NCBI GenBank assembly: GCA_009841015.1
Contig: VXMQ01000127.1
Span: forward strand, 1-45,595
Source of the DNA: Candidatus Palauibacter denitrificans
GTDB lineage: Bacteria; Gemmatimonadota; Gemmatimonadetes; Palauibacterales; Palauibacteraceae
Direction: 5' to 3'
Length of the DNA stretch: 45,595 bases
Part shown: in pieces, positions 32,063 to 41,067 of the stretch
Position numbering within the stretch: the first letter of the stretch is position 1
Layout of the letters: every line of letters begins with the position of its first letter
Program-made: the position numbers and the translations under genes
The notes under the pieces: model-generated
Seen by the model: the letters and a program-made list of their open reading frames with translations, nothing else
Databases searched by the model: none
Told to the model about the DNA's origin: nothing

Positions 32063-33934
32063 GTGCAAGTCTCGAGCCCGCTCCCGGGCGACTATCGGCC
32101 CGGCACACTACCGGAACTCTTCCTTGACGGGCTCTCGCGGCCCCGGGATGACGCGGCGCGTACGCGGGGGGCGGACGGCGCCTGGGTTTCGACCTCCACG
32201 GAGGACATCGGGCGCCGCTCCCGCGCCATCGCGCTCGGGCTCCGAACGCGAGGTTTCGCTGCGGGCGACCGCATTGCGATCCTCTCGCAGACCCGCCTCG
32301 AGTGGGCCCTGGCCGACTGGGGCATCGTCATGGCGGGGCTCACCTCCGTCCCCGTCTACCCGGTGCTTCCCTCCGACCAGGTTCGCTACATCCTCGCCGA
32401 CTCCGGCGCGCGAGCCGTGTTCGTGGAAGACCAGGAGCAGCTGGACAAGGTTGCGGAGGTAAAGGACGACCTGCCCGCTCTGGAACTGGCGATCGCCTTC
32501 GGGGCCGTCACGGCGCCCGAGGGCTCCTCGCTCGCGACGCTGCAACTGGACGCCCTTTCCGATCTCGGAGAGTCCGCGCCCGAAGAACTCGCTGCGACCT
32601 ACGAAACGCACGCCCGAAAGACGCGCCCGGAGGACCTCGCGACGCTCATCTACACCTCGGGCACGACCGGCGACCCCAAGGGCGTGATGCTCACGCACGC
32701 CAACTTCCATTCGAATGCGGACATGGCGCTGCGGGTCTTCCCGATCGACTCCACTCACGTGGCCCTCGCGCTCCTGCCCCTTGCGCACGTGTTCGAGCGC
32801 ACGGTCGGCCACTACATCATGTGGCGGGCGGGGGTGACCGTCGCGTACGCGGAGTCCCCCAACACGGTGGCCCGCGATCTCGGTGAGGTCTCGCCCACCT
32901 TCATGGCCGCCGTCCCGCGCGTGTTCGAGAAGGTGCTCGAGAGGGCCGAAGCCACCGCCCGCGAGGCGGGCGGCGCGAAGCAACAGATCTTCGATTGGGC
33001 GCGCCGGGTTGGGGAAGCGCGTGCGATGGCCGAGCTCGAGGGACGTCGAATCGGGCCGGGCCTCCGTCTCCAGGCCGCGCTCGCCGACCGCCTCGTGTTC
33101 TCGAAGCTGCGTGCCCGGACGGGAGGACGGGTCCGCTACTTCGTGAGCGGCGGAGCCCCGCTCGCGCCCGCCATCGCCCGCTTCTTCTTCGCCGCGCGTC
33201 TGCCCATCGTCGAAGGGTACGGGCTCACGGAGACCTCGCCCGCCGTCAGCTTCAATCCGATCGACGCGATCCGCCTCGGCACGGTCGGGAAACCGATCCC
33301 CGGCACCGAGATCCGGATCGCCGAGGACGGCGAGATCCTCATCCGCGGGCCGCAGATCATGGCGGGCTACTACAACAAGCCCGAGGCGACGGCCGAAGCC
33401 ATCGACGACGACGGCTGGTTCCACACCGGCGATGTGGGCGAGATCGACGAGGACGGGTACCTGCGGATCACGGACCGCAAGAAGGACCTCATCATCACCG
33501 CTTACGGAAAGAACATCGCCCCCCAGCCCGTCGAGGCGGAGATCAAGCGGCACCCGATGGTGGCGGAGGCCGTGATGCTGGGCGACGGGAGAAAGTTCCC
33601 GATCGTCATCGTCGTGCCCGAATTCGAGGCCGTTCGTCCGGAACTGCACGGGGTCGAGGAAGCGGCGGACGCCGACCTCGTCGCGGACGCCCGGACGCGC
33701 GCCATGATCGAACAGGCCGTGGGGGAGAGCTGCCGGGACTGCGCGCACTACGAGCGGCCGCGCGACGTGCTCCTCGTCCCCGGGCCGTTCACCGTCGAGG
33801 GCGGGGAGCTGACGCCGACGCTGAAGGTCAAGCGTCGCGTGATCGAGGCCCGCTTCGCCGACGCGATCGAAGCGCTCTACGAGCGGGCCGAGGACGCCAT
33901 GAGCGGGCGGGAAAAAGAGCGGGACCGCCCGTGA
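32063..33934 (+). CDS. Long-chain acyl-CoA synthetase (AMP-forming)
   Basis: Activates fatty acids to acyl-CoA via acyl-AMP at the inner membrane. The 623-aa protein has the P-loop LIYTSGTTGDPKGVMLTH, the A5 motif VEGYGLTETSP, WFHTGDVGEID, the hinge DRKKDLIITAYGKNIAPQPVE and an intact A10 lysine in LTPTLKVKRRVI, unlike the aroB-linked paralogue. The size and C-terminal region match the FadD15/ACSL-type branch. The GTG at 32063 is chosen because it follows the TPR stop by 19 nt; its Shine-Dalgarno is weak. The stop overlaps the cutA GTG (GTGA). Confidence 0.92.
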   Translation: MQVSSPLPGDYRPGTLPELFLDGLSRPRDDAARTRGADGAWVSTSTEDIGRRSRAIALGLRTRGFAAGDRIAILSQTRLEWALADWGIVMAGLTSVPVYPVLPSDQVRYILADSGARAVFVEDQEQLDKVAEVKDDLPALELAIAFGAVTAPEGSSLATLQLDALSDLGESAPEELAATYETHARKTRPEDLATLIYTSGTTGDPKGVMLTHANFHSNADMALRVFPIDSTHVALALLPLAHVFERTVGHYIMWRAGVTVAYAESPNTVARDLGEVSPTFMAAVPRVFEKVLERAEATAREAGGAKQQIFDWARRVGEARAMAELEGRRIGPGLRLQAALADRLVFSKLRARTGGRVRYFVSGGAPLAPAIARFFFAARLPIVEGYGLTETSPAVSFNPIDAIRLGTVGKPIPGTEIRIAEDGEILIRGPQIMAGYYNKPEATAEAIDDDGWFHTGDVGEIDEDGYLRITDRKKDLIITAYGKNIAPQPVEAEIKRHPMVAEAVMLGDGRKFPIVIVVPEFEAVRPELHGVEEAADADLVADARTRAMIEQAVGESCRDCAHYERPRDVLLVPGPFTVEGGELTPTLKVKRRVIEARFADAIEALYERAEDAMSGREKERDRP

Positions 33935-34248
33935 GCGACGTCGTGGCCGGGCTCGTTACGGGGCCCGACCGCGAACAACTGGTGCGGCTGGGACGGATCC
34001 TCGTCGAGGAACGGCTCATCGCCTGCCTGAACGTCGTGGACCGCGTGACCTCCGTCTATCGCTGGCAGGGCGAGGTGTGCGAGGAAGCGGAAGCCCTCGG
34101 CATCCTCAAGACGACGGCCGCCCGCAGCGACGACGTGCAGCGGCGCATCCGCGAACTCCACCCCTACGATGTCCCGGAGATCCTTTTCATCTCCGTGGCC
34201 GCCGGTTCCGCGCCCTACGTGGACTGGGTCTCCGAACAGGTGAGCTAG
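33931..34248 (+). CDS. cutA: CutA-family divalent-cation tolerance protein
   Basis: Small trimeric cytoplasmic protein linked to copper and other divalent metal tolerance; its exact activity is unsettled. The 105-aa product has the family pattern: RILVEERLIACLNVVDRVTS, YRWQGEVCEEAEALGILKT, ELHPYDVPEILFI and YVDWV. Two cysteines (in IACLN and EVCEE) could bind metal. The GTG start overlaps the acyl-CoA synthetase stop by 4 nt. It converges on ctaG, with 10 nt between stops. Confidence 0.93.
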   Translation: MSDVVAGLVTGPDREQLVRLGRILVEERLIACLNVVDRVTSVYRWQGEVCEEAEALGILKTTAARSDDVQRRIRELHPYDVPEILFISVAAGSAPYVDWVSEQVS

Positions 34249-34258
34249 CCGTCGAGCC

Positions 34259-35044
34259 TCAGCGGACGGCGTCGTTCTCCGAGCGGTACCAGAACCAGAA
34301 GATGACCCCCGCCGCCGTCCACAGGATCGTGCCTCCGCCGATCCGCATGATCAGCCCCGCGAGCCGCTGGTCTTCCCCCGCGGACAGCGTGCCCACCGGC
34401 GGCGCGAGTTCGTACGTGGCGTAGAAGGGGAGTTCCGCGAACGTCAGGAAGACGTACGGCAGCGTCATCAGCACGGTGCTCGCGATCAGGTAGCCGATCC
34501 GCACGCCGAGCGGAAACCGCGGCCGGTGCGGCACCGGGCTCACGACGGGCCACCAGAACACGAGTCCGCCGCCCAGCCAGGCCATGTCGAGGGCCAGCGA
34601 GCCCGCCTGCGAGGCCATGAGGCCGTCCACGACCTCGGGCCAGTGCGTCGCGATGACGATCGCGTTGAAGAAGAGCAGCGCGATGAGCGGTCGCGCGAGG
34701 AACTCGAGGAGGGAGATGACCCTGCCGCCGCGGACTCGCTCCAGCGCCGCGCGCGGAAGCCCCGCGATGAGGAGCGGCGGGGCGAGGAGCGCGATGAGGA
34801 GGAACTGCACCATGTGCACCGACGCGAGGTATCCCGAACCCAGCGCGCCCACCGGCCAGTCCAGCGCCACCCAGAGCATGAGCGCGCCGCCGGCGAAGCG
34901 GACGACCTCGAGTCGCGAAGGCGCGGCGCCCCGCGTGAAGGCGCGGTAGGCGAGGCACAGGCACGCGACGAAGAGCCAGACGCCCGGGTAGGGGCGCCAC
35001 GACCAGTCCCACGGGATGCCCTGGGCGGCACACCACCATTGCAT
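34259..35044 (-). CDS. ctaG: CtaG-type (caa3_CtaG) cytochrome c oxidase assembly factor
   Basis: Polytopic inner-membrane protein thought to help insert copper into the oxidase. The 261-aa product has about seven hydrophobic segments; conserved features are the PYPGVWLF start, the H-M pairs in LASVHMVQFLLIALLAPPLLIAG, the FFNAIVIATHWPEVVD helix and LDMAWLGGGLVFWWPVV. The ATG at 35044 lies 9 nt after the SCO1 stop; it is the last gene of the five-gene operon 38701-34259. No oxidase subunit gene is in the window. Confidence 0.9.
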   Translation of the reverse strand: MQWWCAAQGIPWDWSWRPYPGVWLFVACLCLAYRAFTRGAAPSRLEVVRFAGGALMLWVALDWPVGALGSGYLASVHMVQFLLIALLAPPLLIAGLPRAALERVRGGRVISLLEFLARPLIALLFFNAIVIATHWPEVVDGLMASQAGSLALDMAWLGGGLVFWWPVVSPVPHRPRFPLGVRIGYLIASTVLMTLPYVFLTFAELPFYATYELAPPVGTLSAGEDQRLAGLIMRIGGGTILWTAAGVIFWFWYRSENDAVR

Positions 35045-35053
35045 CGTGTGGCC

Positions 35054-35764
35054 TCAGCCGCCGCTCGGACCCGCTTCGCCCTCCGGACCCGCTTCGCCCC
35101 CCGCCTTCGAAACGGACCGGTTGAGACGCAGGAGCAGCGGAAGGTCGTGCCGCCAGTCGGTCTGGCGCACGCCGCTCGGGTACAGGGCCCGCGCCACGCC
35201 GTCGCCCGTGACGGCGACGACCGGCGTCGCGTGTCCCACGAGATACGGCTCTCCCGCGCCCGGCGGGGTCGAGGTCCCTTCGATCCGCGCGGGCGGAAGG
35301 CCGAACCCGGCCTGGATCTCGTTCACCGTCTCCATCTCCCCGCTGAGGCCGGTGAAGGAGGCGTCGAAGAGGTCCAGCCAGCTCCGCAGCCGGTCCGGCG
35401 TGTCGCGCGCCGGGTCCGTCGTCACGAAGACGACCTTGATCTCGCGGCGGTCCGTGTACGAAAGGTCGTCGAGAGCGGCCCCGAGCACCGCCATCTGCAC
35501 GGGACAGATGTCCGGGCAGTTCGTGTACCCGAAGAAGAGCAGCGTGAGCGACCCCGCGGTCTCCCGCCGAAAGTCGAACCGGCGCCCCCGGGAATCCGTC
35601 AGGGCGAACTCCGGCGCCTCGAACGGCTGTTCGATCGCCAGCCCGCGCAACTCCCCCGTGCCCTCGGTGCGGTCGATCGCCGTATCGGGGGAGGCGCAGC
35701 CGAACCCGGCGAGACCGGCGCCGCACGCGACCGCGATGGCGGCAACGACGCGCACCGGCCTCAT
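35054..35764 (-). CDS. SCO1/SenC-family copper chaperone
   Basis: Membrane-tethered thioredoxin-fold protein that delivers copper to the Cu-A site of cytochrome oxidase. The 236-aa protein begins with a hydrophobic lipoprotein-like signal (possible acyl cysteine C23). It has the copper-binding CxxxC in YTNCPDICPVQMAVL and the distal histidine in VGHATPVVAV. VVFVTTDPARDTPDRL is also a family signature. The ATG at 35764 overlaps the DUF445 stop by 4 nt. The C-terminus is a repeated Gly/Pro/Glu stretch (GGEAGPEGEAGPSGG). Confidence 0.94.
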   Translation of the reverse strand: MRPVRVVAAIAVACGAGLAGFGCASPDTAIDRTEGTGELRGLAIEQPFEAPEFALTDSRGRRFDFRRETAGSLTLLFFGYTNCPDICPVQMAVLGAALDDLSYTDRREIKVVFVTTDPARDTPDRLRSWLDLFDASFTGLSGEMETVNEIQAGFGLPPARIEGTSTPPGAGEPYLVGHATPVVAVTGDGVARALYPSGVRQTDWRHDLPLLLRLNRSVSKAGGEAGPEGEAGPSGG

Positions 35765-37350
35765 CCCAACAGTCCCCGGATGAACTCGAGTACCGGGAGC
35801 GAATCGAGAATCACGAGCCCGGTGCCGATGCCGGCACCGAGCAGGTATCCGAGCCGCACGATGAGGTCGAATTCGCGCTGGCTGATGTCGCGCACAAGGT
35901 GTTCGATCCGCTCGATGGAGAAGTTCTCGATTTTGGTCGAGATACGTTCGGCGATCCGGATTCGTTCCGCCACCTCCGGCACGCGGTGGACGATCCAGTC
36001 CCACGAGGGCGCGGCGAGTGTATCCGCGAGACGCACCGCGGCGTCCTCGCGCAGGAAGCGCCCGAGCCGCCCGATCGGCGTGCGAAGGAGCCGGTCCGCC
36101 ATCGGCTCGGCGATCGAGTCGAAGAGGACGCGTCCCGCGTCGGATCGGAATCCGGCGGCAAGCGAGGCCGCCACGCGGTCGGCGGGGACGGCGCGCAGCA
36201 CGTCCGCCCAGCTCCTCTCCCCGAAACGCTCGAGCAGTCCTTCGAGCCGGTCGAGCAGGAAGGCGCGCGAGCCCGGATCCCGCGCCGCCTTCACGAGCCA
36301 CTCCGCCAGGGCATCGAGCGCGCTCTCGACCTGGGGATCGCCCGCGCCGCCGATGACCTCCGAAGGAGGGTGCCGGAGGAACTCGACGACGCCGTCGTTG
36401 ACGTGCCGCGCGATCGCCGTCTGGACCTCCGGTTCGCGCAGTACGCCGCCGAGGCGGTCGGCGCCCTCCTCCCGCAGGGCATCGAGCGCGTGCGTCACCG
36501 TTTCCTCGGTGACGATGAGGCGGGCCACGACGCGCTGGTGGAAGCGGAGATCCTGCATGAAGCGGTCGAACAACTCCCCCAGCACGTGCTCGATCCGCCG
36601 TCTCGCGTCCGGGTCATCGAGCAGTCGGCCCAAGCGCTCGATCGCGACCGGGAGGTAGTCCTTGATCGCGTGCTCCAGCGCGGCGACGAGCCCCGCGGGG
36701 ATCAGCTGCTCGAACGTCCGGTGCGGCTGGAGCAGTTGCCGCGCGGCCTCGTCCAGGTGGCGGCGCACCGTCGCTTCGAAGGCCGACGAATCGACGAGCC
36801 GCGCGAGCCAGCCGTCCATCGTTTCGCGGATGGCCGCGACCCGTTCCGGTTCCAGGGTCTGCGCGAGGGACTCGTCGCTCAGCGACTCGCGGATCGACTC
36901 GAGGAGGCGCCCGGACTCATCCCCGAAGTCCGGAGAGTCCAGCGTCGCGGCCAGGAACTCGCGGCCCTGTCCGAGGATTCGCGTGAGGAGTTCCCGGACC
37001 TCGACGAGCGCGGCCTCCGGGAGGAGATCGGCCAGTGCGGGTTGCTCTTCTTCGCTGAGTTCGACCGCAAGCTCCCGCAGCCGCTCCCGGAATGCGGACT
37101 CGAGTTGCCGCAGTTCGGAGGTGATGTCTTCCGGGGTGAGGAGCGCTCCACCCACGACGCCCCCGACCGAGTCCGCGAGCCGCTTCTGGTTCTTCGGCAC
37201 CGCGCCCTGCAACCACCGCACGGGCCGGCCCAGGATCTTCGGCGGGCGGTAGGGATGGAAGATCATCCAGACGGCGATCCGGTTCGTGATTCCGCCCGCC
37301 AGGGCGCCGAAGGCCACCGTGACGAGGGCGCGCAGCCAGTCGAACTCCAT
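35761..37350 (-). CDS. DUF445 family membrane protein
   Basis: 529 aa. The N-terminal membrane segment (about 5-30: GALAGGITNRIAVWMIFHPY, with the characteristic G-x-(I/V)TN-x-(I/V)A motif) and the C-terminal one (about 500-522) flank a long, charged, helical middle built of repeated 60-90-residue units with many Leu/Arg/Glu heptads. That is typical of DUF445/YheB-like proteins, whose function is unknown. Here it is overlapped on both sides, 1 nt with the upstream lipoprotein gene and 4 nt with SCO1, so it is made together with the oxidase copper chaperones. Confidence 0.88.
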   Translation of the reverse strand: MEFDWLRALVTVAFGALAGGITNRIAVWMIFHPYRPPKILGRPVRWLQGAVPKNQKRLADSVGGVVGGALLTPEDITSELRQLESAFRERLRELAVELSEEEQPALADLLPEAALVEVRELLTRILGQGREFLAATLDSPDFGDESGRLLESIRESLSDESLAQTLEPERVAAIRETMDGWLARLVDSSAFEATVRRHLDEAARQLLQPHRTFEQLIPAGLVAALEHAIKDYLPVAIERLGRLLDDPDARRRIEHVLGELFDRFMQDLRFHQRVVARLIVTEETVTHALDALREEGADRLGGVLREPEVQTAIARHVNDGVVEFLRHPPSEVIGGAGDPQVESALDALAEWLVKAARDPGSRAFLLDRLEGLLERFGERSWADVLRAVPADRVAASLAAGFRSDAGRVLFDSIAEPMADRLLRTPIGRLGRFLREDAAVRLADTLAAPSWDWIVHRVPEVAERIRIAERISTKIENFSIERIEHLVRDISQREFDLIVRLGYLLGAGIGTGLVILDSLPVLEFIRGLLG

Positions 37351-38249
37351 CAGGGAGAAGGCAGCGTGGCGGCGAACCCGTTGAAGTCGAGCACCTCAGT
37401 TCCGACGTTGACGATGGCCTCCATGCGGATGAGCGTGCCGTCGCCGGGGTCCTCGCTCGTCAGCGGCCGAAAGCTCCCACGGACCGTCGTACCGGAGATC
37501 TCGAATCGCCAGGCAGCGGCCGACCCGCCGGCCCGACCCGGATCCGGCGGCTCGAGCGTCACGTCGCCCCAGGCCGTCTCGACGCCGTGCAGCCAGGTGT
37601 GGGCCACCGCCGGCTGGCCGATGGTGCCCGCATGGACGACGAGGCCGTTCCCGAGCGAGTCGGCGAACACGAACGTCCGGGCATCTGTCGTCGCGACGGG
37701 GATGCCGAGCGCGCGCGCGGCGCGACGGAAGAAGAGGATGCCGGGCACCGCCCCGTCGCTCGCCTGCAGCGCCGCGATCCCCAGCGACTCCCGCTGCCCC
37801 GTCGGCCCCGTCCAGACGGACACTTCCTCGCCCGCCACGAGACGCACCGAATCCCGGCCCTCGCCGAACAGAAGACTCACGATCTGGCCGGCGTCGCCCA
37901 CGCGCACCGCCATCGTCCGCGTGGGCAGAAGGCGCCACGCCGCGCGGGCCACGGACACCGTGTCCTGCGTCAGGACGAGGGACCGCCAGGCGTCTCCGTC
38001 CGTGAGGCGCACGTCGTAATCAAGGCGCAGATCTTCGCCCTCGACCGTCTGGTCGAACGAGCCGATGAACGCGGTCCCGTCGTCGGCGGCGAAGAGCAGG
38101 TGCGTCAGGTAGCGCGCGTCGACCGCCGGAGTGAGAGGCTCGCTGCTGACTTCTCCACCGGGTTCCGCCGTTCCGTCGGGGGGAGGTCCCGCACAGGCGA
38201 AGAGGACGAGGAGGGCGCCCGCCGCCCCGGGGAGTCGGCGCCCGATCAC
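37350..38249 (-). CDS. Putative lipoprotein, function unknown
   Basis: 299 aa from a GTG at 38249 that overlaps the DUF1499 stop by 4 nt. The signal peptide ends in a good lipobox VLFAC (Cys19). The mature part is predicted mostly beta and has no catalytic motif I recognise; recurring patterns such as IGSFDQTVEGEDLRLDYDVR and ARTFVFADSLGNGLVVHAG suggest a beta-sandwich or barrel-like fold. It is in the operon with DUF445, SCO1 and CtaG, so an envelope role linked to that module is possible. Confidence 0.82.
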   Translation of the reverse strand: MIGRRLPGAAGALLVLFACAGPPPDGTAEPGGEVSSEPLTPAVDARYLTHLLFAADDGTAFIGSFDQTVEGEDLRLDYDVRLTDGDAWRSLVLTQDTVSVARAAWRLLPTRTMAVRVGDAGQIVSLLFGEGRDSVRLVAGEEVSVWTGPTGQRESLGIAALQASDGAVPGILFFRRAARALGIPVATTDARTFVFADSLGNGLVVHAGTIGQPAVAHTWLHGVETAWGDVTLEPPDPGRAGGSAAAWRFEISGTTVRGSFRPLTSEDPGDGTLIRMEAIVNVGTEVLDFNGFAATLPSP

Positions 38250-38701
38250 GTCCCCCCCGGCGCATCCCGGGCGTCCCCCCCGGGAGCGGACTCCGGCAGT
38301 CTGGCTCGCGGTCCCAGCGCCCGGTCGAGCGACTTCAGCATGCGCCGGATCCGTCGCCGGTTCATGCCGAGATCGAAATCCCGCCGCCGCGCCCGGGAAA
38401 AGGCCTCGACGCGCGTGAGCCCGTTCGAATCCAGGGCAACCCAGATCGTCAGGTCATCCGCCCAACGCAGGAGCGGGATCACACATCTCACGGAGATGAG
38501 TCCGAGGTCTTCGTCGCGGTGGGCGAGCGTCCACCACCAGCGCCGCCCCGCGTACTTCAGCAGTTGGTCCCAGACCCGGGAGAAGGCGACCTCGTAGACG
38601 CGCGGCTCGGGCCCGCCCGGCGCGCGGGTGTCCGCCGAATTTTCTTGCAACCAGCGGGAGCGCCCGCCGGTCTGTCCGCCCTCGGGCGATGCCTCCGTCA
38701 C
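38246..38701 (-). CDS. DUF1499 family protein
   Basis: The conserved part (about residues 35-135) matches DUF1499: VYEVAFSRVWDQLLKYAG, a WWWTLAHRDEDLG strand, ADDLTIWVALDSNGLTRVEAFS and the signature DFDLGMNRRRIRRMLKSLD. With the GTG at 38701 the product is 151 aa. The frame remains open to 38893, but that would overlap the divergent nucleotidyltransferase gene, and a TTG closer to the domain is also possible. It is the first gene of the operon leading to ctaG. No signal peptide is seen with this start. Function of the family is unknown. Confidence 0.78.
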   Translation of the reverse strand: MTEASPEGGQTGGRSRWLQENSADTRAPGGPEPRVYEVAFSRVWDQLLKYAGRRWWWTLAHRDEDLGLISVRCVIPLLRWADDLTIWVALDSNGLTRVEAFSRARRRDFDLGMNRRRIRRMLKSLDRALGPRARLPESAPGGDARDAPGGT

Positions 38702-38836
38702 CCCGGAAGTCCGTTTTCTCCGGTTGCCCGCGTCCGCCGCGGACGGATAGCTTGGCGGTCCGCGGGGCCCGGTTGGCCCGGGCTCCCGGCCCCCGCAGAA
38801 AGCAGGACCACTCTCCCGAAACTCTGACGGCTCAAC

Positions 38837-39829
38837 ATGCAGGCCATAATACCGTTGGCGGGAATGGGTACAAGGGTCCGTCCACACACCCACACCCGTC
38901 CCAAACCCTTACTCCGCGTGGCCAATCGGCCCGTGCTTTCCTACGTCGTAGAGCAGCTTCGAGCCGAGGGCGTCGACGATCTCATCTGCATCACCGGGCA
39001 CCTCGCCGGCCAGATCCGGGCCTTCCTGGCGGAGGAGTTCCCCGGCCTCCCGGTCACCTACGTGGAACAGGCCGTCCAGCGGGGGACGGCGGACGCGATC
39101 GCACTGGCGGAACCCCACGTGACCGGGCCGGTCCTCATCGTGTTCGTGGACACGCTCTTCGATGCCGACTTCAGCGTCCTGCATCGCCACGCGTCGGCGT
39201 CCGGCATCATCTGGGCCAAAGAGGTCGAGGATTACCAGCGGTTCGGCGTCATCGTCACCGACGAGGCGGGTGCGATGAAGCGGATCGTCGAGAAGCCGTC
39301 GGAACCGGTATCGAAGCTCGCGAACATCGGCGTCTACTACGTGAAGGATCACGAACTGATGTTCGAGGGGATTCGGCATGTGATGGATCTGGACCCTCAA
39401 CTCGGGGAGTATTTTCTCACGGACGCGTTTCAGTACATGATCGACCGTGGCGCCTGTCTCCATACGGCGGAAGTCGGCGGCTGGTTTGACTGTGGGAAGC
39501 CGGAAACGCTGATCGAGACGAATCGGGTGATGCTCGAGCGCGGACACGGAGGGGATCCCGACCTCCCGGATTCCGTCACCGTCGACGGGGCCATCGCGGT
39601 CGCCGCCGACGCCGTCGTCGAGACGTCCGCGCTCGGCCCCAACGTGAGCATTGCATCCGGCAGCCGGGTCCGGGGTTCGCGCCTCCGCCACACGATCGTT
39701 GGCGCGGACAGCGTCATCGAGGACTGCGATCTGATAGATTCCCTCGTCGGGGACCGCGTGACGCTTCGAGGCGTGCGCGGCAGAGTGAGCGTGGGAGACG
39801 ACGGAGTCGTCGAAGGCGAGCGGACGTGA
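38837..39829 (+). CDS. Sugar-1-phosphate nucleotidyltransferase
   Basis: Activates a sugar-1-phosphate with an NTP. The 330-aa protein has the N-terminal Rossmann-like catalytic domain with the GMGTRVRPHTHTRPKPLL signature, the EQAVQRGTADAIALA base-binding segment, VDTLFDADF, EKPSEP and GVYYVKDHE, followed by a left-handed beta-helix-type tail (about 240-330). It resembles RmlA/GlmU-type or archaeal-type transferases; the sugar and nucleotide cannot be fixed. It is first in the seven-gene operon to 44511 and its stop overlaps the next GTG. Confidence 0.9.
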   Translation: MQAIIPLAGMGTRVRPHTHTRPKPLLRVANRPVLSYVVEQLRAEGVDDLICITGHLAGQIRAFLAEEFPGLPVTYVEQAVQRGTADAIALAEPHVTGPVLIVFVDTLFDADFSVLHRHASASGIIWAKEVEDYQRFGVIVTDEAGAMKRIVEKPSEPVSKLANIGVYYVKDHELMFEGIRHVMDLDPQLGEYFLTDAFQYMIDRGACLHTAEVGGWFDCGKPETLIETNRVMLERGHGGDPDLPDSVTVDGAIAVAADAVVETSALGPNVSIASGSRVRGSRLRHTIVGADSVIEDCDLIDSLVGDRVTLRGVRGRVSVGDDGVVEGERT

Positions 39830-41067
39830 GCCAGGACGAACTGATATACGACTGGAACGCGCTTCCGGGGAGCCACGACTACGCGGCGACCCGGGTCGAA
39901 CTGGACGACGAAACGCTGCGGGACGGACTCCAGAATCCGTCCGTCAAGGACCCGCCCATCGAACGGAAGATAGAACTCCTCCACCTGATGGTGGATCTGG
40001 GCATCCACGCCGCCAACATCGGCCTTCCCGGCGCCGGGCCCCGCGCCTACGAAGCGTGCCTTGCGCTGGCTCGCGAGATCGTCGGTGACCGGCTGCCGAT
40101 CGAGGCCAACGCGGCCGCCCGCACGGTCCGGGCCGACATCGAACCCGTGGCGCGCATCCAGCAGGCGACGGGTCTGGACATCGAGGTCGCCACCTTCATC
40201 GGAAGCTCGCCGATCCGCCAGTACGCCGAGAACTGGGATGTGGATCAGATCCTGTCTACGTCGCGGGACGCCATCGAGTTCGCCATCGGCGAGGGGCTCG
40301 ACGTCATGTATGTCACGGAGGACACGACACGGTCGCGGCCCAGGACGCTCGCCCGGCTCTTCTCGGCCGCGGTCGAGGCGGGGGCCCGCCGGATCTGTCT
40401 CGCCGACACCGTCGGTCACTCGACGCCACACGGGGTGCGGAGACTCGTACGTTTCGCGAAGGACATCGTGGCCGGCACGGGAGAATCCGTGAAGATCGAC
40501 TGGCACGGTCACCGTGACCGCGGCTTCGGGCTGGCGAACGCGCTGGCGGCGATCGAGGAAGGGGTCGACCGCGTGCATGCCACCGCCCTCGGGATCGGCG
40601 AGCGGATCGGCAACGTCGAGATGGATCTGCTGCTCGTGAACCTCCACCTGCTCGGGACGCACGATCACCCGATCGACCGGTTGTCGGACTACTGCCGCCT
40701 CACGGCGGAGATGTGCGGAGTCGAGGTGCCCCACAACTACCCCGTCATCGGGGACGATGCCTTCCGGACGGGGACGGGCGTTCACGCGGCCGCGATCATC
40801 AAGGCGATGCAGAAGGGGGACGGCTGGCTAGAGGACCGCGTCTACAGCGGCGTCCCGGCCTCGATCGTGGGACGGAAACAGATCATCGAGATCTCTCCGG
40901 TGTCCGGGCTCAGCAACGTCCGCTTCTGGCTGAGCCAGCACGGATACGACGCGGGGGACGAAACCCTGTGCGAGGCGGTGTTCCGGCTCGCCAAGAAGTG
41001 CGATCGGACGCTCTCGCAGGCGGAAATCGAAGCCGAGATCGCGGGCGTCGAGGCGGCGCGGGCATGA
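39826..41067 (+). CDS. HMGL-family Claisen synthase (isopropylmalate/homocitrate/citramalate-synthase-like)
   Basis: Condenses acetyl-CoA with a 2-oxo acid. The 413-aa protein has the TIM-barrel start ETLRDGLQNP, VMYVTEDTTRSRP, ICLADTVGHSTP, the metal HxH site in DWHGHRDRGFGLANALAA and ALGIGERIGNVEMD, then the small linker motifs TGTGVHAAAIIKA and VYSGVPASIVGR. It lacks the LeuA regulatory domain. The usual HxHND reads HGHRD (N to R). The operon also holds an isocitrate dehydrogenase-like and a glutaryl-CoA dehydrogenase gene, so leucine synthesis is only one option; homocitrate, citramalate or Re-citrate synthase are others. The GTG start overlaps the upstream stop. Confidence 0.88.
   Translation: MSQDELIYDWNALPGSHDYAATRVELDDETLRDGLQNPSVKDPPIERKIELLHLMVDLGIHAANIGLPGAGPRAYEACLALAREIVGDRLPIEANAAARTVRADIEPVARIQQATGLDIEVATFIGSSPIRQYAENWDVDQILSTSRDAIEFAIGEGLDVMYVTEDTTRSRPRTLARLFSAAVEAGARRICLADTVGHSTPHGVRRLVRFAKDIVAGTGESVKIDWHGHRDRGFGLANALAAIEEGVDRVHATALGIGERIGNVEMDLLLVNLHLLGTHDHPIDRLSDYCRLTAEMCGVEVPHNYPVIGDDAFRTGTGVHAAAIIKAMQKGDGWLEDRVYSGVPASIVGRKQIIEISPVSGLSNVRFWLSQHGYDAGDETLCEAVFRLAKKCDRTLSQAEIEAEIAGVEAARA

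Noticed and set aside
35899..38019. 706-codon plus-strand frame opposite DUF445
   Set aside because: No domain motifs, no ribosome-binding site, and DUF445 plus the lipoprotein explain the region with overlapping starts and stops.
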